A DNA stretch of 64,000 nt from Candidatus Methanomethylophilus alvi Mx1201 (GTDB taxonomy: Archaea > Thermoplasmatota > Thermoplasmata > Methanomassiliicoccales > Methanomethylophilaceae), in assembly GCF_000300255.2 (NCBI RefSeq), contig NC_020913.1, forward strand, positions 1,602,796-1,666,795, read 5' to 3'. The stretch's first letter is position 1. Every line of letters starts with the position of its first letter. The notes beneath the pieces were generated by a model, which saw only the letters and a list, made by a program, of their open reading frames with translations, searched no databases and was not told where the DNA came from. Both the position numbers and the translations under genes were made by a program. Below are positions 38,487 through 48,213 of the stretch, piece by piece.

Positions 38487-38885
38487 TTACTGCGGGACTA
38501 TGCAGGAGTCGTCGTCCTTTCCCCATGCACACGACGGGGCGGGAAGATGGGTGGTCTCAGTATAGATCTCGGCCAACAGACCGACGGTCTTGATGAACTT
38601 ACAGATCCTGCACATCTCCACGGACATGTCGGACTTCTCTTCCACGATGAGCTTCGCACTTCTCTTGACCTCTTCGAGGAATTCCGGATAATGCCTGCTC
38701 TCCTCTATGAGGGTGCTGCCTCCCCTCTTCTTCTTCAGATACTGGGATATGGCCGCATCGGTGACCCCGAAGATACGTCCGACATCCGCCTGCTTCATGT
38801 GGTAGGTGTCAACCATCTCCTTGGCGATTTCTCTTCTGATCGTCGGGAGCACATACCAGACGACGATCTCACAGGGGGTCTTCAT
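38487..38885 (-). CDS. HTH transcriptional regulator with Cys-containing C-terminal part
   Basis: 132 aa. The N-terminus PCEIVVWYVLPTIRREIAKEMV and the helix-turn-helix MKQADVGRIFGVTDAAISQYLKKKRG match the archaeal COG2522-type regulators. The C-terminal CRICKFI plus further Cys suggests metal or cluster sensing (inference). It converges with the glycosylase gene, only five nucleotides apart. Confidence 0.8.
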   Translation of the reverse strand: MKTPCEIVVWYVLPTIRREIAKEMVDTYHMKQADVGRIFGVTDAAISQYLKKKRGGSTLIEESRHYPEFLEEVKRSAKLIVEEKSDMSVEMCRICKFIKTVGLLAEIYTETTHLPAPSCAWGKDDDSCIVPQ

Positions 38886-38989
38886 ACTGCTCCGTATCCT
38901 GTCGTAGATAATAAACTATGCGCCATCATTTGTAATCAAGTGCACCGGTTTTGCCAGTGTTAATTAGACAAATGTCGAATACATACCCA

Positions 38990-41900
38990 TCAAATCCCAG
39001 GATTCGTCTTGTTGTAGAACTCCGAGGCGTCCCAGTCCGTATCGTATTCGTCGTCGCTGCGTTTGACGAGCGCCACCCCGTAAGAGCGGGCCTTGTCCTC
39101 CACCAGTTTCTTCGCCAGATCCGACCCTTCGAAATCATCGACCTTCGCACCGCCGGGAGCGACCTTTCCTTTGAAGTGCCCGATGATCTCCGTTCCCGAC
39201 CATACGGTAGAGACCGAAGACCCGCACCTCTGCTTGATGTAGTGTCTCAGATAGTAACTCAGATTGTCCTGGGTATTCAGGATGAACATCCCGGCGAACA
39301 GCCTTACGCGGGCATCCTTGTCCTCCGCAGGCATCCAATAAAGCGTCGAGTCGCCCTCGATGAGGAACCCTTTCACCACCTTGCCCTCCTGCTCCAGGTC
39401 GGAGAGCATCTTCCTGGTGGCGGCCATCTTCATACCCATGAACTGGGCGGCCATCTCTGCGGAGAATATACCCAGATCGAGGAAGTGGCCCATCATTATC
39501 TCCTTCTGTGCGGCCTCGGGGGACATATCCGACGGGGGCACCCACCTGTAATACGAATCGGAGTCCTGGCATATCATGGACCTCTTCATAAGCTCCGAGA
39601 GCGTCTCCGTCGTCCCCTCATAGGACAGGGGGGAGCGGTAGAGGACCTCCTTCTTGGATATGGGACCGTGCTCCTTCACGATCCTCTCGACTATCCTCAT
39701 GTCATCGGTGACGGGGGCCTGCTTGGCCGCACGATAGAGCGGGAGCCTGTCCGGGACCACATACCCGACGAACGCCGGGAGGAGCGTCGTCTTCACCAGC
39801 TCCCCCCTCTCCATGTATTTCTTCACACTGGAGCGGGCGGTCACGCGGCAGGTGAGCTCCTGCTCGTTCCGGATGTACTTCCTCACGGCGAGAAGGTCCT
39901 GGAGCGTCCCGTAGCGGTCGGTCTTCTCCACCCTCTGCTTACGCAGGACATAGCTCAAAGCCTCCTGCTGGGTCATGACCCTGTCTATGAAGGATCCCTT
40001 GGCATAGAACCCGTTGACGAACACGTATCCGCAGGACGTCATGACCTGGGCGGTCTCAGGTGCGAGTTCGGACGCGTCGACGTTCAATATCTCCCTGATC
40101 CTGATGATGTCGGTACCCTTCATCCTGAAATAGCCCATCATGTCGTCGAGGGCCCCGAGGGCATCCTCCAGCATGTCGGGGCCGTCGAGGTCCATGGATC
40201 TGACCTCTATGCACCCGGACATCTCCCAGATCTCCATGGCGCCGACCACCCTGCTTCCCTTCATCAGGGGATATACCCACTTATCGCCGTAACGGGACGA
40301 TATCTCCGCCCACTTGGAACCGAGATCGGGATCGTACAGGGAAAGGACTCTCATCTTCTCCGAAGGCATCTCCGGCGAATTCAGCTTGGGGATTTCGTCG
40401 GGCATTATGTACATGGGGGTCTGACCGGGACCGACAAGGATCTCCACGGCACCGACCCTCTCCGCAGAAGGACGTATGTCGTCCTCGGGGACGCTCACGA
40501 GATAGCGCATGGACGCAGTAGGCACAGGACCGAACGCCACGATTGCCTGCCTCACCATGTCGTCCTCGGGGTTCTCTTCCGGGATGTCCGGGTGGTACGG
40601 GGCGTAAATGTTCTCCGTACCCCAGTCCTCCCTCTCCCAGAAGGCGTGTACGACCTTCATGGAACGGTCCAGACGCAGCATGGCCTCCTTCACCTTCTCC
40701 TTCTCCATGCCGGTGGCCGCCACCACCTCCCTCATCGTGAGTCCGGAACCGCTGCCCTCTATCCTCTCCAGGATCTCGTCGTCGGACGGTTGCGTGGAAT
40801 CCACCCGGAAATAGGCGTAGCGGGCCGCGTCCTCCGCAAGCATGAAACGGACCCTTCCGCGGGCGAACCTTCCAAGGAGTATCCGGCCGTCGGCCCGCAT
40901 CCTCTGCCACTCTTCGAGACTGAACCCCTCCACCCTGTTGTAAACGTCCAATTCGCTGCCGGCCGTCACATAGAATTTGAAGAAGTCCTCTATGGTGGCG
41001 AACTTCTCCCCTTTGGTGAGCCTGTAGTTCTCCACCGTCTCGAAATCGTATACGTTGCTCTTGCCGGACCTGAGACGGAGACGGTCGGACGTCAGCATGT
41101 ATTGGGGGTTCTCCGATATGAGGAACTGCCCCTTCGAAACCTCCCCGCTGCCCACAAGAGACTCCAGAGAGACGGAGATCTCCTCGTCCGGGATGTTGAG
41201 GGCGAAGGCCGCCTCCTGCACCGTGGTAGGTGCGAAACTGCCGAGATGTCTGAGCATGACCTCGTCCACCGCAGCGGCGCGGTCTCCGGAAGGCGGATCG
41301 CATCTGGAGAAATACCACCGGTTGTTCTCCGTTATATCCGTCCGGGTGATGACGTACATCGACTCCAGCTTCCTGACGCTCCTGAAGATCATGTCCTCGG
41401 TCAGATCGCATTTCGACTTCACTTCGCTGAGGAGGGTGTCCTCCCCGATGAGCGAATATACGGTACGGTCGGCATCGTTCATCGTACGCTCCCGCACGGT
41501 GGCCGCGGCGTATACGGGGATGTCCTCCGCCACCATTATATGGGGCTCGTCGAGGAAGACGGTACCTACGACCCCCTCGTGGATCAGTTCCCTCACCCAA
41601 CCGTCCACGGTCTTCTTGTCGGGGTCGCAGTACGGATAGATGTTCCTCCCCCTCTCCCTGAACGCCTGGAGAGGGCCGGTGCGCTTCAGAAGCCTGGGGA
41701 TGTCCTCTTTGGAAGAGACCCTGCCTATCTTACGGGTGAAATACTGCGTGACCTGGTCCGGATCGAACTCGAAATCGCGGACACCGTCACCGAGGGCCCT
41801 CTCGAGGACCTTCCTGTGGAGTTCTTTGAGAAGTGCGGTACGGTCCTCCATCAGCACTATGTCGGAGAATCCCGAGAGGATGACGGAATGGGCGAAGGGC

Positions 41901-44374
41901 GACGGGGTGCCGTTGAAGTGGATGACCCTCACCCCCATCTTACCGTTCTCGATGAGTTCCAGGACCACCCTTGCGTTCTTGATATCCATGTCGTCCTCGA
42001 GGATCTCCCTGTAGGTCTCCTCGATGACGGGCTCGTTGTCCATGTCGCGGAGCATGTCCAGAAGATAGGTGGAGCGGGTCTGCTGCCTGTTGACGCTTAT
42101 CGATCTGCCCATGTAGTTCCTGAGGATCATGAAACTGCGGGCGGCGGTGTGTCTGAACCTGAGTTTGAAGATCTCCGAATCCTTGACGGCCTTCCTGAGG
42201 ATCGGCTCCAGGTCGCGGGTGCTCAGCATGAGCGGGATCTGGTCGACGTCCACCTTATGGGTGGTACCGATCATGAAGTCGTCGTCCGTTATGGTGACCG
42301 AGACGTTGGCACCCGTCAGAGCGGTTATGCGGTACGCGTATCCTCTGGAAAGGGCGTCGTTCACCCTCCTGCCGAACGGATAATGGAAGATGATCCTCTG
42401 GTTGCCGGAAGGGTCTATGTACTCTTCCACGGCGAGACGGTCGATGTCGGGGATGAAGCCCGCAACGGCCTTCTGCTCGCTGAAATACGATATGAGGGAA
42501 CGGGCGGACCCCTCGTCGATGTCGAACTCCTCGGAAAGCCTCTCTAGCTTGTCTGCGGGATCCTCGTCGATGAGCTGGGACATCTCCTTCCTGAATCTGG
42601 CCACGTCCATGGACAGGTCGAAGGAACGGGGAAGCATCTCCCCCGCCCACGAGGGGACCGTGGGCTTCCTGCCGTTGGCCTCCTTGACATATGCGGTCAT
42701 CCCTTTGGAGCGGACGAACTCCAGACTCCTGCCCCCCAGGACGAAGACGTCTCCCGGGGAGAGCCTCTCGACGAACTTCTCGGACAGTTCCCCTGCGACC
42801 GAACCGTAGGATGTTATGACACGGTAGTTGGACTCCTCGGGAATGGTCCCCAGGTTCATGAAATAGATCATCCTGGCACCTTTCTTCTTCCCGAACTGAC
42901 TGTTCTCCTCGTCATACCAGATCTTGGAGTAGACGCTCTCGTGTTCCTCCTTGCTGCCCAGGTATCTGAGCACGTTCACGAATTTATCGAATGGGAGGTT
43001 GTGGAAACAGTACGAGGACCTCACCACGTCGTAGGCCTCGTCCACGTCCCATCTGCGGTCGATGGACATCCCGACGACCGCCTGGGACAATACGTCGAGA
43101 CAGTTCTCGGGGATCCCCACACGGTCGATGTCGCTGCGATGGGCGGCACGGCACATGACGGCACACTCGGACAGGTCGTCCGGATCGAAGACTATGAGAC
43201 GGCCTTTGGCTACCTTTCCGAAGCTGTGGCCGCTCCGCCCGATCCTCTGGAGTCCCTTGGCGACGGATTTGGGAGACCCGATCTGACACACCAGGTCGAC
43301 CGATCCGATGTCTATCCCGAGTTCCAGGGATGTGGAGGATACGACGCATTTGATCTCCCCCTTCTTGAGACGGGATTCGACGTCGAGACGGATGTCCTTC
43401 CCCAGGGAGCTGTGGTGGACCTCCACGTTCTCCAGACCCCTCTCTTTGAGCTTATAGACGACCGCCTCGGCACCCGAACGCGTGTTGGTGAACACTATGG
43501 TGGTCTCATGTTCGTCGACCAGCTCCTTCAGTTTGTCGTACATCATGGAGCTGACGACATCGGTCGGAAGGGTCGTCATATCGTCCGTAGGGCATATGAC
43601 CTTCAGATCCAGGACCTTCTTGGAACTGGACTCGATGAGGGCGACCGGCCTCGCCTCTCCCCCTTTGTCGAAACCTACGAGATACTTCGCGATCTCCTCG
43701 ATGGGAGCCATGGTGGCGGAGAGGCCGATGCGGGTGAAATCGGTCTCGCAGTAGTTCTTAAGCATCTCGAGGGTCAGGGACAGGAACGCCCCCCTCTTGG
43801 AATCGCATATGTCGTGGATCTCGTCGAGGATGACCCATTCCACCTTCTTGATGGCCTCCTTGAACTTAGGCGATGCGAGGATCAGGGCCATCGACTCGGG
43901 GGTGGTGATGAGGATGTGCGGGGGATGGCGGACCATCTTCTGCCTCTCGTTCTGCGGGGTGTCCCCGGAACGTACGGCCACCGAGATCTCGGGGACGGGC
44001 ATGCCTTCGCGGGCTGCGAGTTCCTTCATCTGCTGCAGAGGTTCGTTGAGATTCCTGTTCACATCGTTGGCCAGGGCCTTGAGCGGGGAGATGTAGATGC
44101 AATAGACCCTTTCCTCGAGGGTCCCCTCGGAGGAGTATTTGATCAGCTGATTGAGGATACTGGTGAAGGCGGTGAGGGTCTTACCGGATCCTGTAGGGGA
44201 CGAGACAAGTACGCTTTTCCTCTCATGGATGACAGGGATGGCCATCGACTGCGGTTCCGTAAGGGCGGTGAACCTCTCTCTGAACCATTTGGAAACAAGA
44301 GGCTCCATCATGTCGAGGACCTCGTCCATAGAATACTTCCTGTCTATCTTCTCCAATATCTCACCGCCGAACAA
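38990..44374 (-). CDS. lhr: Giant Lhr-family helicase with AlkZ-like C-terminal region
   Basis: 1,794 aa from TTG 44374; an ATG at 44329 (MDEVLDMMEPLVSKWF) is a good alternative start. Helicase core: SSPTGSGKT (residues 58-66), SPLKALAND, LDEIHD, SATMAP, TSLELGIDIG, and QRIGRSGH. Lhr winged-helix and core domains follow to about residue 850. The remaining ~900 residues have repeated winged-helix-like stretches and, near residue 1350, a segment (LYDPDLGSKWAEISSRYGDKWVYPLMKGSRVVGAMEIW) resembling AlkZ/YcaQ (HTH_42) proteins, as in the bacterial Lhr C-terminal domain. Lhr acts in DNA repair; this protein is about twice archaeal length. Confidence 0.85.
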   Translation of the reverse strand: MFGGEILEKIDRKYSMDEVLDMMEPLVSKWFRERFTALTEPQSMAIPVIHERKSVLVSSPTGSGKTLTAFTSILNQLIKYSSEGTLEERVYCIYISPLKALANDVNRNLNEPLQQMKELAAREGMPVPEISVAVRSGDTPQNERQKMVRHPPHILITTPESMALILASPKFKEAIKKVEWVILDEIHDICDSKRGAFLSLTLEMLKNYCETDFTRIGLSATMAPIEEIAKYLVGFDKGGEARPVALIESSSKKVLDLKVICPTDDMTTLPTDVVSSMMYDKLKELVDEHETTIVFTNTRSGAEAVVYKLKERGLENVEVHHSSLGKDIRLDVESRLKKGEIKCVVSSTSLELGIDIGSVDLVCQIGSPKSVAKGLQRIGRSGHSFGKVAKGRLIVFDPDDLSECAVMCRAAHRSDIDRVGIPENCLDVLSQAVVGMSIDRRWDVDEAYDVVRSSYCFHNLPFDKFVNVLRYLGSKEEHESVYSKIWYDEENSQFGKKKGARMIYFMNLGTIPEESNYRVITSYGSVAGELSEKFVERLSPGDVFVLGGRSLEFVRSKGMTAYVKEANGRKPTVPSWAGEMLPRSFDLSMDVARFRKEMSQLIDEDPADKLERLSEEFDIDEGSARSLISYFSEQKAVAGFIPDIDRLAVEEYIDPSGNQRIIFHYPFGRRVNDALSRGYAYRITALTGANVSVTITDDDFMIGTTHKVDVDQIPLMLSTRDLEPILRKAVKDSEIFKLRFRHTAARSFMILRNYMGRSISVNRQQTRSTYLLDMLRDMDNEPVIEETYREILEDDMDIKNARVVLELIENGKMGVRVIHFNGTPSPFAHSVILSGFSDIVLMEDRTALLKELHRKVLERALGDGVRDFEFDPDQVTQYFTRKIGRVSSKEDIPRLLKRTGPLQAFRERGRNIYPYCDPDKKTVDGWVRELIHEGVVGTVFLDEPHIMVAEDIPVYAAATVRERTMNDADRTVYSLIGEDTLLSEVKSKCDLTEDMIFRSVRKLESMYVITRTDITENNRWYFSRCDPPSGDRAAAVDEVMLRHLGSFAPTTVQEAAFALNIPDEEISVSLESLVGSGEVSKGQFLISENPQYMLTSDRLRLRSGKSNVYDFETVENYRLTKGEKFATIEDFFKFYVTAGSELDVYNRVEGFSLEEWQRMRADGRILLGRFARGRVRFMLAEDAARYAYFRVDSTQPSDDEILERIEGSGSGLTMREVVAATGMEKEKVKEAMLRLDRSMKVVHAFWEREDWGTENIYAPYHPDIPEENPEDDMVRQAIVAFGPVPTASMRYLVSVPEDDIRPSAERVGAVEILVGPGQTPMYIMPDEIPKLNSPEMPSEKMRVLSLYDPDLGSKWAEISSRYGDKWVYPLMKGSRVVGAMEIWEMSGCIEVRSMDLDGPDMLEDALGALDDMMGYFRMKGTDIIRIREILNVDASELAPETAQVMTSCGYVFVNGFYAKGSFIDRVMTQQEALSYVLRKQRVEKTDRYGTLQDLLAVRKYIRNEQELTCRVTARSSVKKYMERGELVKTTLLPAFVGYVVPDRLPLYRAAKQAPVTDDMRIVERIVKEHGPISKKEVLYRSPLSYEGTTETLSELMKRSMICQDSDSYYRWVPPSDMSPEAAQKEIMMGHFLDLGIFSAEMAAQFMGMKMAATRKMLSDLEQEGKVVKGFLIEGDSTLYWMPAEDKDARVRLFAGMFILNTQDNLSYYLRHYIKQRCGSSVSTVWSGTEIIGHFKGKVAPGGAKVDDFEGSDLAKKLVEDKARSYGVALVKRSDDEYDTDWDASEFYNKTNPGI

Positions 44375-44401
44375 AGATTAATTCGGAATCCCTACTGATA
44401 G

Positions 44402-44795
44402 GTAATATAAAAGATAGTGCTCGGCTCGCATCACATACGGTGATTCCGACAGAGATTCCAGACAAGAGAAGACGGCCTCCTCCGACCCACATATGGATCC
44501 ATAGCAGGGGGTGTCGGGATCCCCGCTCCTACGAAGGACTCCCTGACGTGTCATGTTGATCGTTTCAGAAACGATCTTGCCGCACATAGGCCGGGAACGG
44601 ATACGGACACGGTGCGTTGATGACTTGGTGTCGATTACTATCGGACGCGACTTCCTTTGACATCCCCGTAGAATGTCGGGATCTGGCACAATATCACATG
44701 GAACGAAGATGCCGATACGGCAGATTTTCGAGTACCTCGGTACCGGAGTCCCCTTAGAAGGAAGTTATAATAGCGAAAAGACCGATTGAGACCTC
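44402..44795. other. 394-bp gap with a hairpin, a TCTGGCACA word and a promoter
   Basis: No credible ORF. It holds a hairpin (GATCGTTT, CAG, AAACGATC at 44558-44576), a TCTGGCACA word at 44682-44690 preceded by GTCGGGA, and a TATA-like GTTATAATA (44764-44772) 23 nt before the surface-protein ATG. The left end provides the promoter of lhr. Confidence 0.5.
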
Positions 44796-45671
44796 ATGCG
44801 CCACTCAGCCGTCGTTGCCGTCATCGCAGTATTAGCACTATGCGTTCCGATGACATTACTTGAAGACAGCGACAGCACGGATGCCGCCTCTACGACCTAC
44901 CGCATCACAGGTTATGTCAACGAGGAATTCAGCAGCGGGAACATCGGCCTCAAGGGGGCGGTCGTCACCATATACGACGAGACAGGGGACCCTTTAGGGG
45001 TCTGCACGACATCATCCGCCGATGCAGGGCGTTTCAAGATCGATTTCGACAGAATTCCCGTCTCCAAGATGTACATCGGATTCTCTTTGGCGGAATACGA
45101 CCTCAGATCGATCTCGTCATATGCTTCCGAAATAGATACCATAACCGTCGCCACAGGTACCGCTTACAGACTTTCGATAACCACATGGTCTGCCAGCAGC
45201 GAGGATAATGTGAGGGAGTGTCTCATAACATCCAGTACCGCGGACGGGCTGAACTGTTTCACCATGGCGACCACCACAGGCACGGTCACCGTCTACGTCA
45301 ACTACGGCGGACAGGGTGTTAGAGGAGCTAACATAGAGATATCCGCCGACGACGGGAGATCCATACACGGAAAGACCGACGGTTCCGGAGGATGCACCAT
45401 CTCAGGACTGACCATAGGTGCCTACACGATTAAAGTGTCCGCAGACGGATTCGAGTCCGAGAAGAAGGACATCGTCGTGACCAAAGGTACGGCCACCAGC
45501 ATATTCGAGATGACCGAAAAGACCCATGCCACCTATCTGGGAATGGACCTGGTCCACTTCCTGATGTTCATCGGTATCATCCTCGGCCTGTCCCTTGCAC
45601 TATGTGCCAGGATACTGTATCATCGTGTAGGCAGGACGAAGATAGACGAAGAGGACCTGAAGGGAGAGTGA
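44796..45671 (+). CDS. Secreted, membrane-anchored protein with carboxypeptidase-regulatory-like domains
   Basis: 291 aa. A signal peptide (AVVAVIAVLALCVPM) precedes a domain with TYRITGYVNEEFSSGNIGLKGAVVTIYDETGDPLG and, near residue 170, another (VTVYVNYGGQGVRGANIEISADDGRSIHGKTDGSGGCTISGLTIGAYTIKVSADGFE). These are beta-sandwich repeats as in surface proteins. A transmembrane helix (LVHFLMFIGIILGLSLALCARILY) and a charged cytoplasmic tail end it. Outward-facing and single-pass; role unknown. It shares domain type with the STT3-like protein at 1-3.4 kb. Confidence 0.75.
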   Translation: MRHSAVVAVIAVLALCVPMTLLEDSDSTDAASTTYRITGYVNEEFSSGNIGLKGAVVTIYDETGDPLGVCTTSSADAGRFKIDFDRIPVSKMYIGFSLAEYDLRSISSYASEIDTITVATGTAYRLSITTWSASSEDNVRECLITSSTADGLNCFTMATTTGTVTVYVNYGGQGVRGANIEISADDGRSIHGKTDGSGGCTISGLTIGAYTIKVSADGFESEKKDIVVTKGTATSIFEMTEKTHATYLGMDLVHFLMFIGIILGLSLALCARILYHRVGRTKIDEEDLKGE

Positions 45672-45683
45672 GGTCCTGATGAA

Positions 45684-45720
45684 GTCCGGTCCCGCAGGAA
45701 AGACCTGCGGAATACCGGAC
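45684..45720. terminator. Compound hairpin between convergent genes
   Basis: GTCCGGT...ACCGGAC encloses CCGCAGG...CCTGCGG: a long stem with a small internal loop, just after the surface-protein gene and just before the fumarase beta 3' end. Confidence 0.6.
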
Positions 45721-45730
45721 GGACAAGGGT

Positions 45731-46300
45731 TCAGTATTCTCTTTTCAGGCCGTTCCTGACCTGTTCGTACAGACTGTTGCCTTTGGAATCCATGGCCACG
45801 ACCAGCGGTCCGAGCCTGTTAGTCTCGAACTTCCACATGGTCTCCGGCATACCCAGATCCTCCCATTCGGAACCGGTGACGGTGGACAGGCCCTCGGCGA
45901 GGGACACTGCGGCCCCTCCGGTGGCGGCGAGATAGACGCAGCCGACCTCCTTCATGGCCTCTGCGACCTCCTGAGACATCCCGCCCTTCCCGATTATGGC
46001 GCGGATCCCGAACTCCCTGATGAAACGCGGTTCGAGGGAGTTCATCCTGGCACTCGTGGTCGGACCGGCCGCCACCACGGAGTAACGGCCGCTGTCCATC
46101 TTCCTCATTATCGGACCGCAGTGGTACACCACCGCACCCTCGAGGCAGTTGGGGACCGGCTTCCCCTCGTCCAGATATTCCAAGGCACGGATGTGGACGT
46201 CGTCCCTGCCTGTAACCACCGGTCCGTTGATATATACGACGTCGCCGAGGGACAGGTCTCTCACCGTTTTCTCCGAGAGAGGGGCCGTAAGTGATATCAG
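45731..46300 (-). CDS. fumB: Class I fumarate hydratase, beta subunit (CTG start inferred)
   Basis: 189 aa. Two-subunit, [4Fe-4S] fumarase converts fumarate to malate. The N-terminal ISLTAPLSEKTVRDLSLGDVVYINGPVVTGRDDVHIRALEYL and GPTTSARMNSLEPRFIREFGIRAIIGKGGM are beta-subunit signatures. The family needs residues before any ATG, GTG or TTG in this frame. The only plausible start is CTG at 46300, overlapping the alpha stop (CTGA), with AGGGGG upstream. So I infer a non-standard start; a later GTG would cut off conserved residues. Confidence 0.88.
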   Translation of the reverse strand: MISLTAPLSEKTVRDLSLGDVVYINGPVVTGRDDVHIRALEYLDEGKPVPNCLEGAVVYHCGPIMRKMDSGRYSVVAAGPTTSARMNSLEPRFIREFGIRAIIGKGGMSQEVAEAMKEVGCVYLAATGGAAVSLAEGLSTVTGSEWEDLGMPETMWKFETNRLGPLVVAMDSKGNSLYEQVRNGLKREY

Positions 46301-47169
46301 AGGACCGCCCCCTGGGAGTACGTGACATCGGAATCGGTTATCCTGGCACTTGCGCGGCGGGTCGCCCAGCACCCTATGTTGACGGCCACGGGAAGGCTTG
46401 CCGTATGGCATGCGGCCTTCCGTACCTTCACGCCCAGTACGGTGGTGTTGCCGCCGAGACCCATGGGTCCGAGACCGCTGGAGTTCAGTTTCACGAACAG
46501 CTCCTCCTCCAGATCCTTTATGAACGGATCCGGATCCTCGTGGTCCAAAGGCTCCATGAGGGCCCTCTTGGCCATTGCGACACACTCGTCGGCGGTACCG
46601 CCCACCCCTACACCGACAATCCCGGGAGGGCACGGACGGCCCCCGGCGTCGAGGACGGAGTCTATGATGAACTTCTTCACACCCTCCATCCCGTCGGCGG
46701 GATTGAGCATCCTGAGTTTGGTCATGTTCTCGGAACCGGCGCCTTTCAGCATCACAGATATCTCCGTGAAGTCGTCATCGGTCGGTATGTAATGGATGCA
46801 CGGCATGCCGTCCCCCAGGTTGTTGCCGTTGTTCTTCCTGGTGAACGGGTCCACGGTGTTGGGCCTCATGGGTATGTTCCTGGTACAGTTCTCGACCGCC
46901 TGCGCTATGTCCTTGGAGATGGAGGAGTCGAACTTCCCGCGGACGTAGAATATCGGTATCCCGGTATCCTGGCACATCGGCTTCCCCAGATGCTCGGCCT
47001 TCCTGATGTTGTCCAATATCGCCCCGATCTGGGAATATGCCGTTTTATTGGTCTCCCATTCGGCGGCGGCCTCTAAGGCCCACCCGATGTCCTCGGGGAT
47101 CTTCGTGTTCGCCAGACGCAACAGATTCTCGACCACCTTCTCCGTGGTCTCCGGAAGTTTTACGACCAT
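46297..47169 (-). CDS. fumA: Class I fumarate hydratase, alpha subunit
   Basis: 290 aa. PMCQDTGIPIFYVRGKF carries one of the Cys ligands of the catalytic [4Fe-4S] cluster, with further Cys in GGRPCPPGIVGVGVGGTAD and in the AACHTASLPVAVNIGCWA region. The Shine-Dalgarno GAGGAGG is well placed before the ATG. It is part of a long operon after mcm and nmd3, an odd neighbourhood for a metabolic enzyme. Confidence 0.94.
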   Translation of the reverse strand: MVVKLPETTEKVVENLLRLANTKIPEDIGWALEAAAEWETNKTAYSQIGAILDNIRKAEHLGKPMCQDTGIPIFYVRGKFDSSISKDIAQAVENCTRNIPMRPNTVDPFTRKNNGNNLGDGMPCIHYIPTDDDFTEISVMLKGAGSENMTKLRMLNPADGMEGVKKFIIDSVLDAGGRPCPPGIVGVGVGGTADECVAMAKRALMEPLDHEDPDPFIKDLEEELFVKLNSSGLGPMGLGGNTTVLGVKVRKAACHTASLPVAVNIGCWATRRASARITDSDVTYSQGAVL

Positions 47170-47181
47170 TTCGATTCCTCC

Positions 47182-48213
47182 TCACGGCACGAAATAAAGG
47201 ACCTCCTCGATCCTGATGACGCGTACCTTCTCGCCGATCTCGGCACCCTTGGGTATAAGCAGGTCCACCATGGAGTAGTTGGAGGGGTCCATGACCTGGA
47301 CCTCGCCGTCGGATACGGTGATGACGTCGGCCGTACCGATATCCGCCGCCTTGCAGTAGACCTTTATCTCCGGCATGTCCTGACGTTTCACCGACATCTC
47401 CCTGAACCCGTCCAAGGAGACCAGTTTTCCGCCCTGGTTAGAGACGCGGGAGAGGAGATAGTAGCGTTTCCTGAAGATGACTATGTCCCCGATATGGAAC
47501 TCGGGAAGACGGACGAGGTAGTTGACGCGGTACATGTCCAACCCGTCCCTCGTCTGACCGACCAGTTTGGCGGACTCGTTCGTCTCGGCGCAGTACATGT
47601 CTCCAAGGTCCTTCACCAACGCCCTCCCGAGGGCGATGAGGGACAGGTACACGTCCACTCCTCCCGGTACGATCTCCATCTTGGTTATGAACACGTTATC
47701 GTCCGTGGCCATGGCGTCGTCCACGACCTTCTCCACACGTGCCAGGACCTCGTCCTGCAGGTCCTTGGAAAGCGTCTTCTCGGAGGTCCTTATCTGCAGG
47801 ATGGCCTCGTAGTAGTTCCCGAGACGTCTGGAACATATCTTGCATACGGCGTTCTTGATACGGACGATGGTCGTGGCGAGGGCGTCCGCCACGATGTCCT
47901 CGATCTGCACACGGCATCCGAGTGTGACCGAGATGTTGTAATCGTCCAGATATGACACGGAAGGGTCCACCGAAACGACCTTTCCCTCCTTTATGCAGGT
48001 CAAGGCCTCCTTCGCTGCGGTGACGGCTGCCTTCTCCTCCACCATGGACTGCCAGTCCCCGTGCCAATAGAACTGCCCGCAATTGGTACATGTGAGAAGG
48101 TCCACGTGGTCGGGCAGGGTGACCAGGGTCCTGTCCCTGAGGAAGCACTCCATGCAGAGGCCGTGGACTGTCTTGTCCACCTCCTTCCCGCATTCCACGC
48201 AGAATCCGTTCAC
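47182..48213 (-). CDS. nmd3: NMD3-related protein
   Basis: 343 aa. The zinc-binding N-terminus CVECGKE...GLCMECFLRDRTLV, CTNCGQFYW, and VCKICSRR with YYEAILQIR match archaeal NMD3. The eukaryotic homologue is the 60S subunit export adaptor; the archaeal one presumably acts in late large-subunit assembly. GTG start overlapping the DUF424 stop (GTGA). Confidence 0.92.
   Translation of the reverse strand: MNGFCVECGKEVDKTVHGLCMECFLRDRTLVTLPDHVDLLTCTNCGQFYWHGDWQSMVEEKAAVTAAKEALTCIKEGKVVSVDPSVSYLDDYNISVTLGCRVQIEDIVADALATTIVRIKNAVCKICSRRLGNYYEAILQIRTSEKTLSKDLQDEVLARVEKVVDDAMATDDNVFITKMEIVPGGVDVYLSLIALGRALVKDLGDMYCAETNESAKLVGQTRDGLDMYRVNYLVRLPEFHIGDIVIFRKRYYLLSRVSNQGGKLVSLDGFREMSVKRQDMPEIKVYCKAADIGTADVITVSDGEVQVMDPSNYSMVDLLIPKGAEIGEKVRVIRIEEVLYFVP

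Noticed and set aside
38951-42547. A 1,198-residue open frame on the plus strand
   Set aside because: Antisense to the Lhr helicase, whose motifs are unmistakable. High GC with few T-rich codons leaves long antisense frames.
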